Of a stretch of 64,000 nucleotides of DNA, positions 1 through 6,344 are shown piece after piece. The stretch's first letter is position 1; each line of letters starts with the position of its first letter. The notes below the pieces were generated by a model. It had not been told where the DNA came from. It did no database searches and was given only the letters and a program-made list of their open reading frames with translations. The DNA is from Marinifilum sp. D714 (GTDB lineage Bacteria; Bacteroidota; Bacteroidia; Bacteroidales; Marinifilaceae), in contig NZ_JALPNU010000002.1 in assembly GCF_030851345.1 (NCBI RefSeq), forward strand, positions 1 to 64,000, in the 5' to 3' direction. The position numbers and the translations under genes are program-made.

Positions 1-258
1 TACATTGGTTTTCCGTTTGATGTGTAACTTACTTCCCGGCTCCAGTGTGGTGTGCCAAGTAGCTTCTCCTGTAATGCATCAAATTGTTCCGGCGTGTTTT
101 TTAAATAATCATACATTAGCTTTACATGCTCATTGTCAGGCTGGATGGTAAAAAACTTATTTTTCCGATTCCCGATCAACAAATGATTCGCTTGCGTCAT
201 CTTTACTACACGACCATATAAACAGCAAAGCTGCTGTAATAAATAATACTTTTCTCAT
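1..258 (-). pseudogene. Lipoprotein gene, 3' end outside window, apparent frameshift
   Basis: Reading leftward from the ATG at 258, the first 33 codons give a lipoprotein signal peptide (MRKVLFITAALLFIWSC) followed by SKDD, then a TAA at 157-159. Cys+2 to +4 (S-K-D-D) resembles the lipoprotein surface-export signal described in Bacteroidota. From about position 165 to the window edge a different frame is open and looks coding (FFTIQPDNEHVKLMYDYLK, then a segment ending SNGKPM). Removing one base from the five-A run (160-164 on the + strand) joins the two frames cleanly. Either the gene is frameshifted, phase-variable at a homopolymer, or the base is a sequencing error. The function is unknown and the 3' end lies outside the window. 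Confidence 0.6.
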
Positions 259-326
259 AATTTTTTGTGATTTAATTAATATTACATCTCTTTATTCCGG
301 TTATGATTAAAAGGTAACCCATAAGT

Positions 327-599
327 ATGTGTGTTATAAAACATTTTCATTTAAGATTTGCAAATAGTTTGAGGCCATTGCTTATTGCTATTAATAGTGA
401 GAGAGACGAGAATGATAAGCCAAGCAAAGAGATTAGACATCGTGCTTACGCGTATCTTAAAGAGGCAGTTGACCAGATATGTGAATACGGTAAATATGTA
501 TTGCGGGAAAACGAAGAAAGATTGGAGAAATACTCCTCGGTATATTTCCGCAAATTAAGAGAAGAGCGAGAGGAGCAAGAAGGAAATATTACAGAATAG
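327..599 (+). CDS. Small hypothetical protein, helical and highly charged
   Basis: A 90-residue protein I do not recognise. After a basic, hydrophobic first 25 residues it is rich in Glu, Arg and Lys and probably mostly helical (KEIRHRAYAYLKEAVDQICEYGKYVL, here shortened in meaning: a helix around residues 34-60, then a Glu/Arg-rich tail). It has no signal peptide or membrane segment. A good rho-independent terminator follows 37 bases after the stop, which supports it as a real transcribed gene. The start is uncertain because no promoter or ribosome binding site is evident. The opposite-strand open frame covering its 3' half is not credible. Confidence 0.6.
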   Translation: MCVIKHFHLRFANSLRPLLIAINSERDENDKPSKEIRHRAYAYLKEAVDQICEYGKYVLRENEERLEKYSSVYFRKLREEREEQEGNITE

Positions 600-636
600 T
601 TTAAATGGTGTCTTCTTACAAATAACCTTTTGTACC

Positions 637-668
637 CCCGGTTGCATGAAAGTGCAGCCGGGTTTTTT
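637..668 (+). terminator. Rho-independent terminator after the 90-aa gene
   Basis: CCCGGTTGCA (637-646) pairs with TGCAGCCGGG (653-662) over ten positions with one G-U wobble. The loop is six bases and a run of six T follows. Confidence 0.85.
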
Positions 669-669
669 G

Positions 670-774
670 TAATACCATTTGCAGATTGAATAGCACGAGT
701 ATTATGCCGATGCATAATTAAAGAACTTTTAGAAATGAAATGTACTAAACATTCTAATTCGTAATCGGTATAAA
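670..774 (+). repeat. Dispersed intergenic element, copy 1
   Basis: Contains TAATACCATTT, then GTATTATGCCGAT 34 bases downstream, then TAATCGGTATAAA about 60 bases further on. The same ordered motifs with similar spacing occur at 28264-28375. The central ATGCCGAT is an imperfect inverted repeat of the terminal ATCGGTAT, and the first TAATACC is inverted in the central GTATTA, so the element can fold into two adjacent hairpins. It begins just after the terminator of the preceding gene. It looks like a MITE- or REP-like sequence, with no coding capacity. Confidence 0.5.
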
Positions 775-790
775 ACCTTCTGAAAGCCCC

Positions 791-1135
791 GCGCAGGCTA
801 GGGAAAAATGCGCAGCGCACCAAAATTTGGCGCAGCGCAGCATAGAAATCCGCAGCGTGGCAACTTTTGACGAAGCGCGGCTTAAAAGTGCGCAGGTTTG
901 GCATATTTTGCCGCAGCGGATCATAAAAACGCGCAGCGCGATGAGAAAAGTGCGCAGCGGAGCATATTTTTGCGCAGCGTGGCTTCAAAATGAGTAGGCA
1001 TGGCTTCAAAATGTCAATGCTTGGCTTAAAAATTCAAAGATTTGAGAATTTTTTCCGCAGCGGAGCTTATTTTTGAGAAGCATCTTCTAAAAATGCGAAG
1101 GCTGATGTGATTTTTGCGCAGCACACCTGAAAATC
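791..1135. repeat. Degenerate phased tandem array A, 17 units of about 20.3 bp
   Basis: Unit starts (GCGCAG or a variant) fall at 791, 810, 830, 850, 870, 890, 911, 931, 952, 972, 992, 1013, 1033, 1055, 1075, 1095 and 1116. The idealised unit is GCGCAGCGnnGCnTAAAAAT, in which the closing tract is either A or T. Units match the consensus unevenly and are weakest at 992-1054. The array fills the space between two convergent genes (ends at 599 and 1138). It is GC-rich at the unit heads, unlike the surrounding DNA. A 187-codon leftward open frame crosses it but is not a believable gene, because a 20-bp unit does not keep frame. Confidence 0.8.
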
Positions 1136-1137
1136 AA

Positions 1138-1836
1138 CTATCCATTCTTCACGATCAAATCCAATAGATCTGGTTTTAGTATTGATACTTTTTTATCTGC
1201 AAGATCAATAATACCATCGTTATGAAACCTGGTGAGTGAATTGATAACACTTTCTTTAGAGCATCCGGCCAATGAGGCAAGTCCTATACGGGTTACTGGT
1301 AATGTGAAAGTGGAGCTCGCATAAATATTGCTTAACTCCTGAAGGATTAAAGCCAACGATCCTTCTACATTTTTCCCTGAAATTCGACAAGTTCGATGCA
1401 ACATTGTACTTGTGCTTAATGACATATGGCGTACGAGTTTAAGGGCAAATTCTCCATTCTCCTTTAACAAGCTTTGGAAAACATCCATATTTATCATTCG
1501 AATGCTTGCGTCTTCCAATGCAACGGCTGAAAAATCAAAACTTTTACAAGCAAAGCTGCAGGGTAAGCCTATAAAAGAACCACTTCCCAATAGTCCTACT
1601 GTCGAAATTTTTGAATCGTTGCTTACATCTACTTTGGTAATTCCTTTTTCCAAAAAAAGGATGTGTGAAGCTACATATCCTTGTTTGATAATGGTCTCAC
1701 CTTTGGCAAATTGAAGCAGCGTGGTGGAATTTTCCACCAATATTTTTTGATCAGGAGTTAAAGCATTAAAGCAATCTTTAGCGCTAATTGACTCTTGCTT
1801 ACATTGTTGCCCTTCGGTTAGAAATTCGATATTCAT
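1138..1836 (-). CDS. Crp/Fnr-family transcriptional regulator
   Basis: A 232-residue cyclic-nucleotide-binding-fold regulator. Residues about 25-145 form the double-stranded beta-helix sensor domain (FAKGETIIKQGYVASHILFL; GSFIGLPCSF). Residues about 150-225 form the winged HTH, with the recognition helix in LASLAGCSKESVINSLTRF. The N-terminal Cys cluster of true FNR is absent (only C12 and C22), and the Arg-Ser cAMP-binding signature is not seen, so the ligand is unknown. It is divergent from the OsmC gene at 1970, and a regulatory link is plausible. A 6-3-6 dyad overlaps its likely promoter. Confidence 0.88.
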   Translation of the reverse strand: MNIEFLTEGQQCKQESISAKDCFNALTPDQKILVENSTTLLQFAKGETIIKQGYVASHILFLEKGITKVDVSNDSKISTVGLLGSGSFIGLPCSFACKSFDFSAVALEDASIRMINMDVFQSLLKENGEFALKLVRHMSLSTSTMLHRTCRISGKNVEGSLALILQELSNIYASSTFTLPVTRIGLASLAGCSKESVINSLTRFHNDGIIDLADKKVSILKPDLLDLIVKNG

Positions 1837-1879
1837 TTTCTCAAGGAATTTACTGGCTAAAATTGATATTAAATTGCAC

Positions 1880-1898
1880 CAAATATAGTGAAACTATA
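1880..1898 (-). promoter_or_regulatory. Putative -7 element of the Crp/Fnr gene with overlapping dyad
   Basis: CAAATATA (1880-1887) reads TATATTTG on the minus strand and matches the Bacteroidota -7 consensus TAnnTTTG. No good -33 TTG is visible at the right distance. TATAGT-GAA-ACTATA (1884-1898) is a perfect 6-3-6 inverted repeat that overlaps it. It lies between divergent genes, so an operator, possibly autoregulatory, is plausible. Confidence 0.35.
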
Positions 1899-1969
1899 CA
1901 TGGGCTAATAATTTTCTGTATTGCAGAGATGGGGCATTTTTGAGGAACAATTTAGATAAGTAGAATAAG

Positions 1970-2425
1970 ATGTCAGATTTAAAATTTAGAGTTAATGCTC
2001 ATAGTGAAAACCCTACCAAAACAGTTGTAAAGGCACGAGGGTTTGAGATTGTTATTGATGAACCGGCAGAATTAGGTGGAACCAATGAGGGAGCCAATCC
2101 AGTGGAGTATATCCTGGCAGCTTTTTGTGGATGTATTAATGTAATGGCTCACGTTATTGCCAATGAAATGAATATTAAACTTCGTTCGGTGAAAATTAAA
2201 ATGGCAGGAGAGTTAAATCCTAATCGATTATTTGGTAAATCTTTTGAAGATCGAGCAGGTTATAAGGCAATAGAGGTGTCAATTGAGCCAGATTGTGATG
2301 CTAGTGAAGAAGAGTTGACAAAATGGATGGAAGCAATCGAGGACAGATGCCCGGTCTCAGATAATCTAAGAAATATAACTCCTGTTGAGTTGAAATTAAA
2401 AACCAAAAAGTTGGTTAAAGCTTAA
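1970..2425 (+). CDS. OsmC/Ohr-family protein
   Basis: A 151-residue cytosolic OsmC-fold protein. The family signature is visible: NPVEYILAAFCGCINV with C53 and C55, and the second Cys in EDRCPVSDN (C127). In OsmC/Ohr peroxidases one Cys from each site forms the thiol peroxidase pair, so organic hydroperoxide reduction is a reasonable role. Some members of this subgroup have no proven activity. Length is normal. It is transcribed away from the Crp/Fnr gene, 133 bases apart, and ends at a strong terminator. Confidence 0.88.
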   Translation: MSDLKFRVNAHSENPTKTVVKARGFEIVIDEPAELGGTNEGANPVEYILAAFCGCINVMAHVIANEMNIKLRSVKIKMAGELNPNRLFGKSFEDRAGYKAIEVSIEPDCDASEEELTKWMEAIEDRCPVSDNLRNITPVELKLKTKKLVKA

Positions 2426-2434
2426 AGGATATCG

Positions 2435-2463
2435 ACCACCACTTTTTAAAGCGGTGGTTTTTT
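2435..2463. terminator. Bidirectional terminator between convergent genes
   Basis: ACCACC (2435-2440) and CTTT pair with AAAG and GGTGGT (2453-2458), with one A-C mismatch. A run of T follows on the + side. The hairpin can end both the OsmC gene and the leftward TlpA-like gene, whose stop codon it adjoins. Confidence 0.75.
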
Positions 2464-3868
2464 AATTCTTTTTTTGTGATTTTCTGGCAGCATCCCTGGC
2501 AATTTTAATGAACTCCAAATGGATGTATTCTTTTGGTGCCTGTGCAGGAGCTTTAACAATGTTTCCTTTCGGATCGATTAGTATATAGCTAGGAAAAGCC
2601 TTCACTTTGTACTCATGAATTAACTGATGTTGATTACCAATGGGTACAAATTTCCAGCTGTACGTGTTGTTTTTAGAGAATTCCAGCCATTTTTTCACAT
2701 CCCAATCGCAAACAATGCTTAAGAACTCAATGTGTTGTCCGAATTTTTGCTTAAGTTTCTCAATCTCTTTAAAATCTTGCAAACAAGGGTAAGATTGAGT
2801 GTTGCAGAAATTCAGGTAAAGGTATTTTCCTTTAAAATCTGCCAACTGAACTCCGCCAAGATTAAAATCAGGAGCAGGGTAGTTTTTCTGCAGATGAGTA
2901 ATTTTAGCAATGAAGTTGCGGCAAAGGTTTTTGTTGTAATTGTTGTTCGATGCCTTAATGATATCTTGTAGGATAGAAAGTGTTTTTTCTTTTCCAATAA
3001 ATTTTCTGGTGTAGGAATCAAATGTGGATGTTGCAATGATCATATCCAGCAATTGAGCATTTGCATAGGCAGGATATTTTTGCATTAATTCCTTGATTTC
3101 GGCATAGGTATTTTCCGATTTGTAAGCATTGCCCAATGCCAGGCTTTCTTTCTGCTTAAAATATCCGTTAAAAAAGTTCCCATACTGCTTTTTGTACAGA
3201 CTCATATAGGCTGGATTATTCAGCTGAATGTTCTGATTCTTGAAAAAATCATTTTCAATTTTTAGGAAATCATTTGGGTTGGATAAGAACTTCAAAAACC
3301 CCAATCGATAGCGAAAATATTCGCTAAAAAACTCATTTTTTATGCTGCCAAATTCATGTTTTAGCTGTTCGGAGAATTGAATTCCTTCCGATTTCTCTTT
3401 TTTTCTGTAAATCTTGTAAAAGTTCTGATTGATAAAGGAATCCATTTTGTCATCCAGTGTACGAATCATTCTATTCAATTCGTTTGGTTCGGCGTTCGCA
3501 ATTCCAATCATCAATTCATCGGCTTCGAAAAAAGGATTTAGCTTTTGCGCTGGACTTAACTCTTGTTTGGGAGGCAATCTTAGCTCATATTTTTTACCTG
3601 GCTCAACATACAAGAAACCTTTGTACACATCTAAAGGAAGATAAATTAGTTGAGTGTTGTCTACATCAAGCTCGACAGAATATTCGCCATTTTCATCCAC
3701 TTTAAAATCGGTAATTTTCTCGCTTGTGTAGGTAAATGAATCAGTATGATACATGATACTGATAGTGCTTCCTGCATAAGATTTTGCTGTTCCTGATAGA
3801 ACTACTTTTTCAGCATTAGCAGCAAAGGAAAACAACAAGAATAAAGTAAGAAAAAACAGATTTTTCAT
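2462..3868 (-). CDS. TlpA-like envelope protein with degenerate CxxC
   Basis: A 468-residue protein with an N-terminal signal peptide (MKNLFFLTLFLLFSFAANA). Residues about 20-110 form a beta-rich DUF4369-like domain, then comes a long helical middle and a thioredoxin-like domain from about residue 330 (PAPDFNLGGVQLADFKGKYLYLNF). The usual WCxxC redox motif is replaced by FCNTQSYPC: the first Cys of CxxC is Ser and only the resolving Cys remains, with an extra Cys six residues upstream. The cis-Pro loop (KAFPSYILIDPKG) is intact. It probably acts in the periplasm, but whether it is redox-active is doubtful. It is followed 21 bases away by a leftward hydrolase gene in the same direction. Confidence 0.8.
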   Translation of the reverse strand: MKNLFFLTLFLLFSFAANAEKVVLSGTAKSYAGSTISIMYHTDSFTYTSEKITDFKVDENGEYSVELDVDNTQLIYLPLDVYKGFLYVEPGKKYELRLPPKQELSPAQKLNPFFEADELMIGIANAEPNELNRMIRTLDDKMDSFINQNFYKIYRKKEKSEGIQFSEQLKHEFGSIKNEFFSEYFRYRLGFLKFLSNPNDFLKIENDFFKNQNIQLNNPAYMSLYKKQYGNFFNGYFKQKESLALGNAYKSENTYAEIKELMQKYPAYANAQLLDMIIATSTFDSYTRKFIGKEKTLSILQDIIKASNNNYNKNLCRNFIAKITHLQKNYPAPDFNLGGVQLADFKGKYLYLNFCNTQSYPCLQDFKEIEKLKQKFGQHIEFLSIVCDWDVKKWLEFSKNNTYSWKFVPIGNQHQLIHEYKVKAFPSYILIDPKGNIVKAPAQAPKEYIHLEFIKIARDAARKSQKKN

Positions 3869-3889
3869 GGTGAAACTTTCAAAGGTTTT

Positions 3890-5026
3890 CTAATTCAGAA
3901 TTTTTAAGGCGATGTCGACATACTTTGGTATATCCATTGTAATCTGGCCTTGTTTAATTTCATCTTTGGCTTTACCAAAACGAACCACAACTGCATTTTT
4001 TTCTGCAATTGCGTAAATGTATTGTCCTCGATGACCTCGCATGTAAGGAATATGCATACCCTTGTATGGAAGAATCCAGTACTGGTATCCGTAATGATCG
4101 AGCGGTGCGGTTTTTTCTTCGTTTAACAAATATGCTGCAGTTGTGGTAGCATCTGTCAGGTATTGCTCAGAAATTAATTGCTTGCCATTCCATGAACCTT
4201 TGTTCAATACCAATTGACCAAAACGAGCTGCATCTCGAGCATTGGTATTAAAACAGCAGAACGATTTTTCGTCGCCATCTTTTTTATCCAAACTCCAAAG
4301 TGCGGTATTTACTGCATGCATTGGTTTCCACAATGTTCTTTCAGCATATTTCGAAATGGTTTCACCGGTAGCTTCTTCCACAATAAAAGACAACAGCTGT
4401 GTGTTTCCACTTTGGTATCTAAAACGAACTCCAGGCTTCTCGATTAACTCCTGATCGGTACTAACTTCTCTTAATTTTTTGCCATAATAGGCTTTGGTGG
4501 TAATTGATGTTGGGCTACTGTATGCTTCATCCCAATCTAAACCTGAACTCATGGTAAGCAGGTTTTTAATGGTTATTTTACCACGTTCATCATTGGCAAA
4601 TTCTTCAAGGTAATTTCCAATAGGCTCATCTACCGATTTAATTTTGCCCTCGTCAATTGCGATACCAATTAACAGACTAACGATACTTTTGGTAGCAGAA
4701 AAAATATTGGAATGAGAATCTGCATCATAGCCATCCCAATATTCTTCGTATAATACTTTTCCGTCTTGTATGATCAAATAAGCAACTGTTTCATGATCTT
4801 CCAGATATTCACGATCTGAAGTTTCCAATTCATATTTGTTGTATGAATCAGATTCTTTCCATTCTCTGCCATCGGCAACATTGACCTCGGTATTTTCGAA
4901 AATCTTATAATCATCGATATTGGCATACCAATAAATAAGACTTGTTCGCAAATAATTAGGTGCTAAAAGCATCCAAAGTGCCGTTAATAAAGCGAGAATT
5001 AAAACAGTTTTGCTTATTCTTGACAT
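3890..5026 (-). CDS. Serine hydrolase, class C beta-lactamase / NylB-like
   Basis: A 378-residue protein with an N-terminal membrane segment (residues 5-22) that anchors it in, or exports it across, the inner membrane. Penicillin-binding-fold motifs are present: SATK (SxxK, nucleophile Ser near residue 111), YQSGN (YxxGN-type second motif) and RGHRG near residue 340 in place of KTG. The pattern matches 6-aminohexanoate-dimer hydrolase/esterase-like members rather than true AmpC. The substrate cannot be told. Its start lies 3 bases after the coaD stop, so it is probably co-transcribed with coaD. Confidence 0.82.
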   Translation of the reverse strand: MSRISKTVLILALLTALWMLLAPNYLRTSLIYWYANIDDYKIFENTEVNVADGREWKESDSYNKYELETSDREYLEDHETVAYLIIQDGKVLYEEYWDGYDADSHSNIFSATKSIVSLLIGIAIDEGKIKSVDEPIGNYLEEFANDERGKITIKNLLTMSSGLDWDEAYSSPTSITTKAYYGKKLREVSTDQELIEKPGVRFRYQSGNTQLLSFIVEEATGETISKYAERTLWKPMHAVNTALWSLDKKDGDEKSFCCFNTNARDAARFGQLVLNKGSWNGKQLISEQYLTDATTTAAYLLNEEKTAPLDHYGYQYWILPYKGMHIPYMRGHRGQYIYAIAEKNAVVVRFGKAKDEIKQGQITMDIPKYVDIALKILN

Positions 5027-5029
5027 ATC

Positions 5030-5509
5030 TTATGGATTTAATTTGTATGCATCAGGATCAATTACTTCAGGTAAAAACTGAGAAGCATCGCCACCATGAC
5101 GAATGATATCGCGAACAATGGTTGAGGTGATCATAGTATGCTCAGGAGTAGTTAAAAGGAAAATTGACTCCAACTCGTAAGCCATCTTTTTATTGATCTG
5201 AGCAATTGCACGTTCGTACTCAAAGTCGGCAGCAGTTCTTAAACCTCTTAAAATAAAATGTGCTTTTTTCGATTTGCAATATTCAACGGTAAGTCCTTCG
5301 AAAGTTTCTACCTCAATTTTCGGATTGTTTTTAAATGCTTCTTTAATCCATTGAATGCGCTTTTCGATTGGGAAAAACTGTCTCTTTTCTGAGTTATATC
5401 CTATTGCAATAATAATTTTATCGAATAGTGGTAATGCCCGGGTCACAATTGATTCGTGTCCGATAGTAAAAGGATCGAATGATCCGGGAAAAATAGCTAT
5501 GCGTTCCAT
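5030..5509 (-). CDS. coaD: Phosphopantetheine adenylyltransferase
   Basis: A 159-residue enzyme that transfers AMP from ATP to 4'-phosphopantetheine, the penultimate step of coenzyme A synthesis. The nucleotidyltransferase motif TIGH (T15, H18) follows FPGSFDPF. RGLR (about 89-92) and the ISSTIVR-like motif TSTIVRDI are also present. Length is that of the bacterial family. It is the upstream member of a likely coaD-hydrolase unit. Confidence 0.97.
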   Translation of the reverse strand: MERIAIFPGSFDPFTIGHESIVTRALPLFDKIIIAIGYNSEKRQFFPIEKRIQWIKEAFKNNPKIEVETFEGLTVEYCKSKKAHFILRGLRTAADFEYERAIAQINKKMAYELESIFLLTTPEHTMITSTIVRDIIRHGGDASQFLPEVIDPDAYKLNP

Positions 5510-5540
5510 TTAGTTGTAATTTTTAAAGCAAAAATAGACA

Positions 5541-6344
5541 TTATTCTGCTTTAATTTTTTTAATCAAGTTTATAAAATAATCTGCTGCTTGCAGCATGTG
5601 CGATTCATACCATGAGAACATCTCTCCATCTACCAATTCAATTTTAGCATTGGGAAGAATGTCTTTAATTTCTTTGATGTTGGCTTCCTCAAAAGGATAT
5701 GGTTCCGAAGATAACAGCACCAAATCAGGGTTTAACTCCTTTATTTTTTCAGCACTCAGGTTTGGATACCTTTCTTGTGGATCTGGTAGAATGTTTTCAA
5801 ATCCACAAATTTCCAGCATCGAATTAATAAACGAGTTTTTGCCAACTCCCATGAAAGGATTTCTCCAAATCAGGTACAAAACTTTTATTGGTTCATCCCT
5901 TTTAGGAATTTTAGCAAAACCAGCTCGTATCGTATTTGTGATTTCGAAAGCCTTAGGCTCTGTACCCGTTATTTTTCCTGTGTTTAAAATATTTTGAAGA
6001 GCGTCCTCGTAATTTCGAACCTTGCTTACATACACTGGAAAATCTTCCATTAAGGCCTCCACCTGTGCTTTGTTGTTTTCCTCTTCGTTAACAAGAATTA
6101 AATCTGGATTTAAGAGATTGATTTTATCCACATACAAGTTTTTAGGACCTCCTATATTAGGCAGCTTTTCAATCTTTCCTTTTGGATACCGACAAAACTT
6201 GGTGCGTGAAATTACTTTACCTTCCAATCCCAAATCGAATAGAAATTCAGTTGTTGATGGAACTGCAGGAATGATTCTTTTGGGAGGAAAGGGAATGCTT
6301 ACCTCTCGACCCAAATCATCGGTAACTTTAATAAAATCAGCCAT
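5541..6344 (-). CDS. BtuF-like helical-backbone substrate-binding protein without signal peptide
   Basis: A 267-residue protein of the periplasmic binding protein class with a helical backbone (BtuF/FhuD-like). Lobe 1 opens with DDLGREVSIPFPPKRIIPAVPSTTEFLFDLGL and lobe 2 with IKVLYLIWRNPFMGVGKNSFINSMLEICG in meaning (each quoted only as a position guide: residues 8-40 and 152-180). No signal peptide or lipobox is present, so it is predicted to be cytosolic, and no permease or ATPase gene is adjacent. Such stand-alone versions are usually annotated as cobalamin-binding proteins. The ligand is unproven. Its start codon overlaps the stop of the SLC12-type gene by one base (TAATG), so the two are probably translationally coupled. 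Confidence 0.8.
   Translation of the reverse strand: MADFIKVTDDLGREVSIPFPPKRIIPAVPSTTEFLFDLGLEGKVISRTKFCRYPKGKIEKLPNIGGPKNLYVDKINLLNPDLILVNEEENNKAQVEALMEDFPVYVSKVRNYEDALQNILNTGKITGTEPKAFEITNTIRAGFAKIPKRDEPIKVLYLIWRNPFMGVGKNSFINSMLEICGFENILPDPQERYPNLSAEKIKELNPDLVLLSSEPYPFEEANIKEIKDILPNAKIELVDGEMFSWYESHMLQAADYFINLIKKIKAE

Noticed and set aside
446-1009. 187-codon leftward open frame
   Set aside because: It runs antisense through the real 90-aa gene and into array A. Its Arg/Ala-rich pseudo-repeats come from the 20-bp unit, which does not keep frame.
791-1135. CRISPR array
   Set aside because: The period is only about 20 bp and no identical repeat alternates with unique spacers; no cas genes are nearby.
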